Shown here one piece after another: positions 8,833 to 16,715 of a stretch of DNA of 52,044 nt. The DNA is from an uncultured Dorea sp. Lineage in GTDB: Bacteria > Bacillota > Clostridia > Lachnospirales > Lachnospiraceae. Both the position numbers and the translations under genes were made by a program. How positions within the stretch are numbered: position 1 is the stretch's first letter; each line of letters begins with the position of its first letter. The notes under the pieces were generated by a model. It saw only the letters and a list, made by a program, of their open reading frames with translations, ran no database searches and was not told where the DNA came from. The stretch is taken from assembly GCA_947063855.1 (NCBI GenBank), contig CAMSTW010000013.1:1-52044 (forward strand), given 5' to 3'.

Positions 8833-10428
8833 ATGGGTATCTATGTGAATCCTGGAAACAGCGGTTTTGCTGAAATCAATGATTCGGATTATGTGGATAA
8901 GTCGATGTTGATTGATTTGATCAACCGGACGATTGGGAAAAAGAATAAACTGACCTGCGTCAGCAGGCCCCGCCGCTTTGGAAAATCCTATGCGGCAAAG
9001 ATGCTGACAGCCTACTATGATTGTTCCTGTGATTCCCACGGGCTGTTCGATAAAAAGAGAATTGCCCGTTTAAAGTCATATCCGGAGCACTTGAACCAAT
9101 ACAATGTAATCTATCTGGAGATAACCAGTTTTATTTCCGAAGCCGGGATATTACGGAGGCCGTTGGTTGAAGTGCCGAAGATGATTATGGAGGCTGTTCA
9201 TGATGACCTGCTGCAGATATACCCTGATCTGCCTAAGCGAAGAACCGTAAATGATGAATTACTGTACTGTGCAGAGAAGCCGGATGGGAAGCGGTTCGTT
9301 TTCATCATAGATGAATGGGACGCGATGATTCGCGAGGCGAAGGATGATGAGGAGGCGCAGCAGACGTATCTGAATCTGCTCAGAGGATGGTTTAAGAACG
9401 GAACTTTCACGCCAAAAGCAGTGGCGGCAGCTTATATGACCGGAATTCTGCCAATCAAAAAAGACGGGAAACAATCGGCGATTTCTGATTTTTACGAGTT
9501 TTCCATGCTGCATCCAGGGGATTTTGCAAAATTCACAGGCTTTTCTGAGACAGAGGTTAAGAGACTCTGCAGGAAGAATAAGATGAATTTTGACGATATG
9601 AAAGCGTGGTATGATGGATATGAATTGTTGGGGGCGCATGCGATCTATAACCCCTATTCCGTCATGAATGCCTGCAGAGAGAAAGAGTGCCGTTCCTTCT
9701 GGGGCAGGACTTCGGCTTCGGAAGCGTTGACAGAGTATATAGACATGGATTTTGATGGATTACAGGAAACAGTGGTCAGATTGATTGGCGGCGATGAATC
9801 AGCGGTAAATACATTGCAATTCCAGAATGATTTTGAAAGATTTAAAACGAAGGATGATGTGCTGACACTTCTGGTCCATTTGGGATATCTGACTTATGAT
9901 TCGGTACGGGGAACCGTTTATGTGCCGAATGAGGAGGTCCGGGGTGAGTTTAGAAGCTTCCTGGGTAACGATCAGGTTAGTAAACACTGGATAAAATTAA
10001 TCGGACGGTCAAGGAGGCTTCTGAATGACACGATTGCGGGTAATAACACTGCTGTAGCGGCTGTTCTGGAGGAAATCAGGGAAGAGCAATATGCGCCGCA
10101 GTTCTACAACAATGAGCAGGCATTAAGAGCTGTTATCAAGTATGCATACATTGCCGCATTCGGACAGTATGTAAAGGCAGAAGAGATGCCGTCGGGCAAG
10201 GGGATTGCAGACGTAGTTTTTATCCCTGCCTCGCTGTCAAAACTTCCGGCGCTGGTAATCGAGTTGAAATGGAACAAGACCTCAGGCGGCGCCATCGAGC
10301 AGATTAAGAATAAGAAATATGATTCTGTCTTGAAGCCATTTGCAGGCAACATTCTGCTTGTCGGTATTAATTATGACGAGAAAACAGGCAAGCACACTTG
10401 TTCTATTGAAGAAGTAAATATTTCGTAG
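8833..10428 (+). CDS. AAA-ATPase-like / PD-(D/E)XK nuclease-superfamily protein
   Basis: This 531-residue protein belongs to the family annotated as AAA-ATPase_like plus PDDEXK_9 (DUF1703). The N-terminus has the family opening (YVDKSMLIDLI), the Walker-A-like RPRRFGKS (Lys51) and the Walker B FVFIIDEWD (residues 155-163). The C-terminus has GKGIADVVF (Asp460) and VIELKW (Glu477, Lys479), which together form an intact nuclease triad. The family is abundant and multi-copy in gut Clostridia and Bacteroidetes; its function is not established. GGAGG precedes the ATG. The gene follows vapC by 55 bp with no clear promoter, so read-through from vapBC is possible. A paralogue lies at 11521. Confidence 0.9.
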   Translation: MGIYVNPGNSGFAEINDSDYVDKSMLIDLINRTIGKKNKLTCVSRPRRFGKSYAAKMLTAYYDCSCDSHGLFDKKRIARLKSYPEHLNQYNVIYLEITSFISEAGILRRPLVEVPKMIMEAVHDDLLQIYPDLPKRRTVNDELLYCAEKPDGKRFVFIIDEWDAMIREAKDDEEAQQTYLNLLRGWFKNGTFTPKAVAAAYMTGILPIKKDGKQSAISDFYEFSMLHPGDFAKFTGFSETEVKRLCRKNKMNFDDMKAWYDGYELLGAHAIYNPYSVMNACREKECRSFWGRTSASEALTEYIDMDFDGLQETVVRLIGGDESAVNTLQFQNDFERFKTKDDVLTLLVHLGYLTYDSVRGTVYVPNEEVRGEFRSFLGNDQVSKHWIKLIGRSRRLLNDTIAGNNTAVAAVLEEIREEQYAPQFYNNEQALRAVIKYAYIAAFGQYVKAEEMPSGKGIADVVFIPASLSKLPALVIELKWNKTSGGAIEQIKNKKYDSVLKPFAGNILLVGINYDEKTGKHTCSIEEVNIS

Positions 10429-10458
10429 AGATTTGCTCCGCGGCTATTGAATAAAGAC

Positions 10459-10487
10459 TTTACACCGCATTCACCAATTGATATAAT
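10459..10487 (+). promoter_or_regulatory. Promoter-like sequence, shared with 42527-42555
   Basis: TTTACA at 10459-10464, a 17-base spacer and TATAAT at 10482-10487 form a good promoter. The block ACCAATTGATATAATGA (10473-10489) is repeated exactly at 42541-42557. Only an 18-codon frame (10533-10589) lies downstream before a hairpin, so the transcript may be a small RNA or this may be a fragment of a mobile sequence. Confidence 0.5.
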
Positions 10488-10534
10488 GAAAACACCAAGA
10501 TAAACGGCACACTTATTAAAAAGGTGGTGAGGAT

Positions 10535-10576
10535 GTGTAAAGTCTTGATTCAGTTGTCAGGGACTTTACACCTTTT
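10535..10576 (+). terminator. Hairpin with T-rich tail between convergent genes
   Basis: GTGTAAAGTC (10535-10544) pairs perfectly with GACTTTACAC (10562-10571) across a 17-base loop, and CTTTTC follows. It lies between the end of the ATPase/nuclease gene and the oppositely oriented pseudogene, so it could stop transcription from the left. The long loop and short T run make it a weak terminator. Confidence 0.5.
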
Positions 10577-10600
10577 CATATCTCTATAGCCGTTCCATTA

Positions 10601-11389
10601 TCATATCAACCAGACCGGCACATACCAGTTCTTTTCATCAATTGGCAATAAATCCGCCGCCAGGCAGACGACACTTCCGTTTCCAATCTCTGCTTTCAAG
10701 GCGTCCAATCCACCAAAGGTCTTAGCACTATCGGCTGTCTTAGCGTTATCGGCCATATTGGCTGCATCGGCTGTATTAGCCATGCGGACTGGGTCTAATA
10801 CATGAAAATTCTTAACAGCATTTTTCCCGGGCGATGCCGCCTTTTTAATTTCCACAGGTGATAATACTCCGTTCTGATAGATCAGCAGGTCAATCTCCTT
10901 CTGATCCTTGTCTCTGTAATAATAAACCGGCGGTTCTTTGCCGGTGTTCAGATAACTCTTGTAAATCTCAGAGAACACATAACTTTCGAAGATAGCCCCT
11001 GACAATGCTCCTTTTTCCAATGCTTCTGGTGTTCCCCATTTTAAAAGCCAGGCTGCCAGGCCTGTATCCAGAAAATGAAGAAGCGGCATCTTTACTACAC
11101 GCTTCAGAGCATTGTTATAATAAGGTTGTATGAGTGCGATGATATGGGAGGATACCAGGATTGATAACCACTTTTTAGCTGTCGGAGCAGATATACCGGC
11201 CGCATTTGCCAGCTCTTCATATATAACTGGTTTGGATGTATGTGCCGCGACAACCGTCATAAAGTTGTAGAACTGCATCTCATCCGCAACCTGTGCCAGG
11301 TCACGGATATCACGCTGCAGGTACGTATCTACATAGGAACTGTAATAGATCTCCGGATCAATCGCAGAGAAGTTACTCGTTACGTTTGC
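10601..11389 (-). pseudogene. AAA_14/DUF4143 ATPase remnant lacking the N-terminal ATPase domain
   Basis: The coding frame keeps only the second half of an AAA_14/DUF4143 protein. From the upstream stop at 11390-11392 it reads through a conserved YVDTYLQRDIRDLAQV segment, with no start codon until the internal Met at 11278, then a winged-helix part (ISAPTAKKWLSIL), LHFLDTGLAAWLL and the nuclease-like YYYRDKDQKEIDLLI...PVEIKKA. The Walker A and B domain that should precede it is missing, and a promoter for the next gene now occupies that DNA. Intact relatives have ~400 residues. A hexapeptide-coding tandem repeat lies within it. A short product from Met 11278 cannot be ruled out, but loss of function is more likely. 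Confidence 0.8.
10721..10781 (-). repeat. 18-bp tandem repeat (about 3.4 units) inside the DUF4143 remnant
   Basis: Three degenerate 18-base units and a partial fourth (TTAGC...ATCGGC pattern) encode the hexapeptide series ANTADA, ANMADN, AKTADS, AKT on the minus strand. The stretch is an insertion between conserved parts of the nuclease-like domain and looks like repeat expansion by slippage. Confidence 0.8.
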
Positions 11390-11408
11390 TTAAAATAGCT
11401 TACCTATA

Positions 11409-11437
11409 TTGAATAGAATTAAAATCTATTATATAAT
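11409..11437 (+). promoter_or_regulatory. Promoter of the second ATPase/nuclease gene
   Basis: TTGAAT at 11409-11414, a 17-base spacer and TATAAT at 11432-11437 lie 84 bases before the ATG at 11521. The sequence occupies DNA where the missing 5' part of the DUF4143 gene would have been. Confidence 0.7.
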
Positions 11438-11520
11438 ATCGGAACAGAACATTAGTTTCAACAGCTAAAGCAGTATATTTATTCATCCAGCGAAGATTTC
11501 GCAAGAAGGGGGAGTATCCC

Positions 11521-13188
11521 ATGGAGAAAATGATTGTCGTAGGAAATGAGAACTTTGATGAACTTATCAAAGAAGACGGCTATTACGTAGATAAAACCGA
11601 GTTGCTCTATGAGCTTGTAGAGAAGACGCGCAACAAGGTGACGTTATTCACCCGCCCGCGCCGTTTCGGCAAGACACTCACTATGAGTATGATGGAAAGC
11701 TTTTTCGATATCAACAGAGACAGCCGGGAAAGTTTCCAAGGACTAGATATCCTGAACTACCCGGAATTTTGTACAAAATGGATGAATCAGTATCCTGTCC
11801 TGTTCATTTCCTTTAAGGATGTGGAGGGCCTGGATTTCGAAGGAGCTTATGGGATGCTTAAGGATACGCTGGCAAGCCTCTGCAAGAAGTATGTCTATCT
11901 GCGCGGCAGCGAGAAAGTACTGGCCGAAGATAAGGAGATTTTCAACCGGCTGATAAGCCAGAATGCAAAGCCGGAGGAGATGAAGTCGTCGCTTGTCACG
12001 CTCATGCGTATGATGTATGCGGTGCATGAGAGGCCTGTAATTCTGCTGATTGATGAGTATGACGTTCCGCTGGCCAAAGCAGAGGCTTCGAAGGACAAGG
12101 AGTTTTACCGGAAGATGCTGGATGTCGTCAGGGGAATGATGAGCACATCCCTTAAGACCAATGAGTATCTGAGGTTTGCCGTAATCACCGGCTGCCTGCA
12201 GATATCTAAGGAAAGTATTTTTACAGGGGTAAATAATTTCGCCTGCTACAGCGTGCTGAACAACAGATTTAGTCAGTATTTTGGTTTTACGCAGGATGAA
12301 GTTGTAAAGATGCTGGCTTTTATTGGCCTTTCTGGTAAGGCGGATCTCATCGCAGACTGGTATGATGGCTATATATTCGGGAACAGCGAGGTTTACTGCC
12401 CCTGGGATGTAGTCAGCTATTTGTCGGCGCTTATGGAGGATGAAGAGGAGAAGCCGCAGAATTTCTGGGCCAACACAAGCGGTAATGCAATCCTGGATGA
12501 ATTCATCAGTCATCCGAAGATAGACGTTTCTGATAAGTTCGAGATCCTTCTGAATGGAGGGACGATTAGCGAAGAAGTTTCACAGGAACTGACATATGAA
12601 CAGCTGGCGGAATCAGAGAAGAGTCTTTGGAGCGTCCTGCTTATGACCGGATATGTGTCGAAGGCCGATAAAGTACATGCAAAGGGCAGGATAAAGCTTA
12701 AGATTCCCAACGCGGAGATCTCTGAGATATTCCGCGAAGCAGTAGTCGCCCGCTTTCATCGGACGTTAGATGCGTCCAGAGTGAATGCGTTTATCGCAGC
12801 AATGTGGAATAAAGATGAGGGGGCGGCGTCAGGATGTCTGACGGATATTCTTTGGAATTCCATCAGCTATTTCGACTACGGGGAAGAGTATTATCATGGA
12901 ATATTGAACGGACTCTTTAGCTCTCAGGGATATGTGATTGATTCAAATGATGAGGCCGGCCTGGGACGTTTGGATCTCCGTGTCAAAGACAGAGTGAATC
13001 GAAGAGCTCTTCTGTTGGAGTTCAAGCGGTCGAGAACCGAAGATGATCTTGAGAGAGATTGTGAGGCGGCAATCAGGCAGATTGTAACCAATGGTTACGC
13101 CAGGGTCATGCCGGAAGGGTATGAACAACAGATTGTCTATGGAATAGCATTCTTTGGGAAGAAGGCGAAAGTCAGGCTGATGAACTGA
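11521..13188 (+). CDS. AAA-ATPase-like / PD-(D/E)XK nuclease-superfamily protein (second paralogue)
   Basis: This 555-residue protein has the same layout as the gene at 8833. The opening is NFDELIKEDGYYVDKTELLY, then Walker-A-like RPRRFGKT (Lys51), Walker B VILLIDEYD, and a C-terminal nuclease triad in LGRLDLRV (Asp485) and LLLEFKRS (Glu500, Lys502). Identity with the first copy is low outside these motifs, so they are not a recent duplication. It has its own promoter and a GGGGGAG ribosome site. The stop abuts the stop of the convergent YdcF-like gene with no base between. Function is unknown; the family has been suspected of roles with mobile DNA or defence, without proof. Confidence 0.9.
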   Translation: MEKMIVVGNENFDELIKEDGYYVDKTELLYELVEKTRNKVTLFTRPRRFGKTLTMSMMESFFDINRDSRESFQGLDILNYPEFCTKWMNQYPVLFISFKDVEGLDFEGAYGMLKDTLASLCKKYVYLRGSEKVLAEDKEIFNRLISQNAKPEEMKSSLVTLMRMMYAVHERPVILLIDEYDVPLAKAEASKDKEFYRKMLDVVRGMMSTSLKTNEYLRFAVITGCLQISKESIFTGVNNFACYSVLNNRFSQYFGFTQDEVVKMLAFIGLSGKADLIADWYDGYIFGNSEVYCPWDVVSYLSALMEDEEEKPQNFWANTSGNAILDEFISHPKIDVSDKFEILLNGGTISEEVSQELTYEQLAESEKSLWSVLLMTGYVSKADKVHAKGRIKLKIPNAEISEIFREAVVARFHRTLDASRVNAFIAAMWNKDEGAASGCLTDILWNSISYFDYGEEYYHGILNGLFSSQGYVIDSNDEAGLGRLDLRVKDRVNRRALLLEFKRSRTEDDLERDCEAAIRQIVTNGYARVMPEGYEQQIVYGIAFFGKKAKVRLMN

Positions 13189-13896
13189 TTATGACAGATC
13201 CTTATCATTCGTCACATCCCCGCTCCCGCTAAGTGAAATCGTCTCCCCAAGATAAGCCGGCTTCGGCTTCACCAGCGTATACCCAACATCCTTACACCGG
13301 GCCAGTACCTCCCTGGACTTTCGGTACAGGTCTCCCTTATAAACCGCAGTATCACACGCGACGCCCTGCACGTCGATATCGAACGCCATCGCGTCATAGA
13401 CGGCCCGGTACAGGTGATACTGCTGGGTCACCACCACCAGTTTCTCTGCCTGGAAGATCTCCTTCGCCCGGTACATACTGTCATAGGTGGAGAAGCCTGC
13501 ATGATCCATGAAAATACATTCAGAAGGCACGCCTTGTCTGATTGCGTAGGATTTCATAACATTTACCTCGTCATAATCTTCACTGCCATGATCCCCGCTC
13601 ATGATGATCCGGTCCGACACGCCCTCCTTATATAAGCGTATGCCGGTATCAAGCCGTTCCTTTAGCATCAGGCTGGGCTGTCCGTCGGGCTTCACCTGTG
13701 CGCCCAATACAAGGATGGTGTCAGGCTTCGTATCTGTCTGTATGAGTTCATCTTCTAATAAAATGGCGTCGTCAGCCGTCATCCGGACATATCTGTCCGT
13801 GCCGAACAGAACCGCAATGCCAGTCACGGCGGCTATACATCCATATCGAATATATTTCTTAAACTTTTTGAGTATTCCTTCATATTTCATAAACAT
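13189..13896 (-). CDS. YdcF/SanA-like DUF218 envelope protein
   Basis: This ~235-residue protein has one N-terminal membrane span (YIRYGCIAAVTGIAVLFGT) followed by a DUF218 domain: DTILVLGAQVKPDGQPSL, IIMSGDHGSEDYDEVNVMK, FMDHAGFSTYDSMYRAKEIF and VVTQQYHLYRAVY. This is the pattern of SanA (vancomycin exclusion in enterics) and YdcF proteins, thought to act in envelope or peptidoglycan-precursor metabolism. Three in-frame ATGs lie close together (13902, 13896, 13890); the middle one has GGAG nine bases upstream and is preferred. The gene is convergent with the ATPase/nuclease gene, with no terminator visible between them. Confidence 0.88.
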   Translation of the reverse strand: MFMKYEGILKKFKKYIRYGCIAAVTGIAVLFGTDRYVRMTADDAILLEDELIQTDTKPDTILVLGAQVKPDGQPSLMLKERLDTGIRLYKEGVSDRIIMSGDHGSEDYDEVNVMKSYAIRQGVPSECIFMDHAGFSTYDSMYRAKEIFQAEKLVVVTQQYHLYRAVYDAMAFDIDVQGVACDTAVYKGDLYRKSREVLARCKDVGYTLVKPKPAYLGETISLSGSGDVTNDKDLS

Positions 13897-14122
13897 AACC
13901 ATATTCTCCAGAAAATATAAGTGACATGTAGATTAGAAGAGGGATTCATTCCTGCGCCTGCTGTGAGGAGGGAAGAACCGCCTACATATGTAAGTATAGA
14001 ATATTTCCCGATATGGCACAACCGGATTAAGGGAATTTTAAGTTAATCTTATATCCCAATAGAATTGTATATGCACTTGTGATAGAATAATGGTATCAGA
14101 GAGTATATGGAGGAAGAACAAT

Positions 14123-14722
14123 ATGACCGAAAGAGAAAAGATGCTGGCAGGACAGCTCTATGACTGCGGCGACGCAAAACTACTGGAGCAGTGGCATAAA
14201 GCAAAGGATCTGATAAGAGACTATAATCAGACGGATTCCGCAGATGCAGAGGAAAAAGGACGGATTCTGCACGAACTGCTCGGGGGACATGGGAAGAATC
14301 TGTGGATTACGGCGCCGTTCTATGTGGATTATGGGAATAATATTTATTTTGGAAATAATTGCGAAGTAAACATGAACTGTACTTTTTTGGATGACAATAA
14401 GATTATCATCGGCGATAACGCCCTGATCGCTCCCAATGTTCAGATCTATACAGCATTTCACCCGACAAATGCCGCCGACAGATTCGGGGAACCTAAGGAG
14501 GACGGATCTTTTGAATTCTGTAAGACGCAGACGGCGCCTGTAGTGATCGGGAATCAGGTATGGATTGGCGGAGGCGCGATTATTATGCCGGGCGTGACGA
14601 TCGGAGACAATGTCGTGATTGGCGCAGGGAGCGTTGTTACCAGGGATATTCCCGGAGATGTCATAGCTTTTGGCAGCCCTTGCCGCGTGATAAGAGAGAA
14701 TAGGCAGCATATACAAGACTGA
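14123..14722 (+). CDS. Maltose/galactoside O-acetyltransferase family protein
   Basis: This 199-residue left-handed beta-helix acetyltransferase is of the LacA/Maa type. The N-terminal Mac domain reads TEREKMLAGQLYDCGDAKLLEQW. The helix has APFYVDYGNNIYFGNNCEVN, IGDNALIAPNVQIYTAFHPT (catalytic His), IGNQVWIGGGAIIMPGVTIG and IGAGSVVTRDIPGDVIAFG. It would acetylate a sugar or thiogalactoside with acetyl-CoA. The start has GGAGGA (14109-14114) nine bases before it; an in-frame ATG at 14090 has no ribosome site. It stands alone, apart from the polysaccharide locus and with higher GC, so it probably serves general sugar detoxification. Confidence 0.92.
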   Translation: MTEREKMLAGQLYDCGDAKLLEQWHKAKDLIRDYNQTDSADAEEKGRILHELLGGHGKNLWITAPFYVDYGNNIYFGNNCEVNMNCTFLDDNKIIIGDNALIAPNVQIYTAFHPTNAADRFGEPKEDGSFEFCKTQTAPVVIGNQVWIGGGAIIMPGVTIGDNVVIGAGSVVTRDIPGDVIAFGSPCRVIRENRQHIQD

Positions 14723-14734
14723 TGTGTACTTTTG

Positions 14735-14819
14735 ATCCAGATATGTGAAAAGCTTCCGGAGAGGAATTACTGGTGTTACATGTGAGTGATGTGCGCATTA
14801 ATCCGGATATGTGAAAAGC
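14735..14819 (+). repeat. Pair of 19-bp direct repeats 66 bp apart
   Basis: ATCCAGATATGTGAAAAGC (14735-14753) recurs as ATCCGGATATGTGAAAAGC (14801-14819), an 18/19 match. They lie in the noncoding space after the acetyltransferase gene. No gene or terminator is visible here. They may be protein-binding sites or a decayed duplication. Confidence 0.6.
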
Positions 14820-14873
14820 CTTGAAAAATCGAGAGTGCAACTGCTGGTTGACAAATTTCCAAACGCTGTTTTC

Positions 14874-14902
14874 TTGCTTTTTCTCCATTTACGGATTATA
14901 GT
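14874..14902 (+). promoter_or_regulatory. Candidate promoter of the XRE regulator
   Basis: TTGCTT at 14874-14879, a 17-base spacer and TATAGT at 14897-14902 lie 81 bases before the likely start at 14983. The match is moderate. Confidence 0.5.
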
Positions 14903-14982
14903 TTTCGTAAGATATCAAAGAGCTGGCAGCTGATATCTGAACGATAAAGGATATGGCAGAAGTAAGAAAGGTAGGTAGATCA

Positions 14983-15828
14983 ATGAATCTGGCAGAGAAG
15001 CTTATGGTACAGAGAAAGAAATCAGGCATGTCGCAGGAACAGCTTGCCGACAGGCTGGGTATTACCAGACAGTCGGTGAGCAAATGGGAGGCGGGGAGCA
15101 GCGTTCCCGAGATATCAAAGTTAGTTGCGCTTTCAGAGATTTTCAAGGTAAGTCTGGATTATCTTCTGAAGGATTATCTGGATGAGGAGAACGGAGGCTT
15201 CCAGCCCAAAGGAGCCTTGCCGGATGAAGACGGTGATCGGAACGGAATCTACAGTAATATAAGTAATATAAATGAAAAGCCGAATTCACAGCTTGAGGAG
15301 AAGGTGGATGAGCTTACCAGATATATCAAGGGATACCGATATGTAAGCAAGACGAAGATTGCAGGCATACCGCTTGTGTCCATCTGCTTTTCCAGGCGGT
15401 TCGGCAGGGAAGGAATTGCCAGAGGAATCATAGCGATAGGAAATGTAGCAATCGGTGTGGTCAGCCTTGGCGCGATGTCCCTGGGGGTGTTTAGTTTCGG
15501 TGCGCTTGCCGCTGGACTGTTGGCAATAGGATCGTTCGCCGTTGGATTAGCCGCATGGGGAGCGCTTGCCGTCGGCGTGTTTGCATTTGGCGCGACTGCG
15601 ATAGGTATTTACAGCGCGGGCGTGACGGCGTTTGGAAAGGAGATTGCCGTGGGGGTGTCTGCTGCGGGAAAGACAGCGATCGGAGAGACTGTGAAGGGAG
15701 AGCATTGTCTGCTGTACGAGCGGGGAGTGACTACGAGGCTGCAGATTGAACAGTTTCTTAAGAGTACCAATCCACAACTTTTCAAGCCGCTTCGAGATCT
15801 GCTGGCGGCATTTGCAATGCATATCTGA
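14983..15828 (+). CDS. XRE-family regulator with glycine-zipper-like five-residue repeats
   Basis: This protein is ~281 residues. The N-terminal ~65 residues form an XRE helix-turn-helix (LAEKLMVQRKKSGMSQEQLADRLGITRQSVSKWEAG...SLDYLLKD). A polar linker follows, then a conserved-looking segment (RYVSKTKIAGIPLVSICFSRRFG), then ~16 tandem five-residue units of the form [A/S]-x-G-x-x between about residues 146 and 230. The repeat block is hydrophobic and glycine-periodic, suggesting a beta-helix or a membrane-associated stack. A cytosolic DNA-binding domain tied to such a block could sense the envelope, but this is inference. ATG 14983 opens the family consensus; an in-frame ATG at 14953 is possible. 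It is not a known defined family to me. Confidence 0.85.
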   Translation: MNLAEKLMVQRKKSGMSQEQLADRLGITRQSVSKWEAGSSVPEISKLVALSEIFKVSLDYLLKDYLDEENGGFQPKGALPDEDGDRNGIYSNISNINEKPNSQLEEKVDELTRYIKGYRYVSKTKIAGIPLVSICFSRRFGREGIARGIIAIGNVAIGVVSLGAMSLGVFSFGALAAGLLAIGSFAVGLAAWGALAVGVFAFGATAIGIYSAGVTAFGKEIAVGVSAAGKTAIGETVKGEHCLLYERGVTTRLQIEQFLKSTNPQLFKPLRDLLAAFAMHI

Positions 15829-15836
15829 GAATCCCG

Positions 15837-15876
15837 ATATTCTACTGGACGAAATCCGCAATGCGCAGTAGAATAT
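15837..15876. repeat. 11-bp perfect inverted repeat between regulator and greA
   Basis: ATATTCTACTG (15837-15847) and CAGTAGAATAT (15866-15876) form a perfect stem with an 18-base loop. No T run follows on either strand, so it is not a standard terminator. It may be an operator for the XRE protein or an mRNA-processing hairpin. Confidence 0.65.
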
Positions 15877-15914
15877 AGAAAGACTTGCAGATTTGAGATG
15901 GGAGTGAACAGATT

Positions 15915-16418
15915 ATGGGAGAACAACTGACCAGAAGCGATGTAGAGAAGATAAAGGAAGAGATCGAATACCGCAAGCTGGTAGTCCGCAAGAAGGAATT
16001 AGAAGCGGTCAAGGAAGCAAGGGCGCAGGGAGACTTAAGTGAGAATTTCGAGTACAAGGCGGCGAAGCAGGACAAGAACCGCAACGAGAGCCGGATCCGC
16101 TATCTGGAGAAGATGCTGAAGCATGCGAGGATCGTATCGGATTCTTCTGCGGCTGACGAGGTGGGGATCAACAACACGGTGGAGGTCTATTTCGAGGAAG
16201 ACGACGAGACGGAGGTCTACCGCCTTGTCACAAGTGTGCGAGGCAATTCGCTGCAGGGACTTATCAGCATCGAATCCCCCCTTGGGAAGGCAATCAGAGG
16301 CCACAAAGAAGGCGACCGGGTGCTGGTGAAGACGAACGGTGATAACGGGTATTATGTGGTGATCCGCAGGATTGACAAGACGACGGACGATTCAAACGAT
16401 ACACTTCGGAAATATTAA
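15915..16418 (+). CDS. greA: GreA/GreB-family transcript cleavage factor
   Basis: This 167-residue elongation factor inserts a coiled-coil into the RNA polymerase secondary channel and stimulates cleavage of backtracked RNA. The N-terminal coiled coil carries the tip motif GDLSENFEYKAAKQ with the essential acidic pair, followed by RIRYLEKMLKHARIV. The C-terminal FKBP-like domain contains GNSLQGLISIESPLGKAIRGHKEGD. Most family members have SENAEY; the Phe here is a mild variation. Length is normal. A second greA elsewhere in the genome would be unsurprising. The stop is three bases before a predicted promoter for the ABC-F leader. Confidence 0.93.
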   Translation: MGEQLTRSDVEKIKEEIEYRKLVVRKKELEAVKEARAQGDLSENFEYKAAKQDKNRNESRIRYLEKMLKHARIVSDSSAADEVGINNTVEVYFEEDDETEVYRLVTSVRGNSLQGLISIESPLGKAIRGHKEGDRVLVKTNGDNGYYVVIRRIDKTTDDSNDTLRKY

Positions 16419-16420
16419 TC

Positions 16421-16449
16421 TTGCCTTTTACACAGCCCTGTGTTATCCT
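16421..16449 (+). promoter_or_regulatory. Candidate promoter of the ABC-F leader, with a palindrome in the spacer
   Basis: TTGCCT at 16421-16426, a 17-base spacer and TATCCT at 16444-16449. The spacer contains the perfect palindrome ACACAGCCCTGTGT (16430-16443). Transcription from here would give a leader of ~480 nt before the ABC-F start. Confidence 0.55.
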
Positions 16450-16542
16450 ATTTTAAGGAAAGGGAATAGCGCCCCGATGCCCCGATCATGTATGAGCAGT
16501 TCGCGGCAGTTCCTTAGAATATAACAGATTGGAGATGAGAGG

Positions 16543-16563
16543 ATGAGGAAGACTTCTTGCTAA
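16543..16563 (+). CDS. Six-codon leader ORF (MRKTSC) upstream of the ABC-F gene
   Basis: ATG-AGG-AAG-ACT-TCT-TGC-TAA is preceded by GGAG eight bases upstream (16531-16534) within a purine-rich stretch, so it should be translated well. Short leader ORFs upstream of ABC-F and Erm genes sense ribosome-bound antibiotics by stalling. The codons CTTCTTGC (16553-16560) could pair with GTAAGGAG (16719-16726) in the 5' arm of the downstream terminator. The role is inferred from position, the ribosome site and that pairing. Confidence 0.55.
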   Translation: MRKTSC

Positions 16564-16715
16564 TTACAATTGTAACCGCACAGCAGCAGGCACGGATACG
16601 CATTCCGTCTTTTTGTTGTGCCGCATAGCAGGAAAGTCGGACATCCTATCATTTTAAGAAATAGTCAGAGAAGCAGTGCCTGTGCCAGAGCGGGTCATTG
16701 TGCGTATTTCATGAG

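Noticed and set aside
10533..10589. 18-codon ORF with a good ribosome site
   Set aside because: It is kept only as a possibility in a finding, because the same bases form a hairpin and no family supports the peptide.
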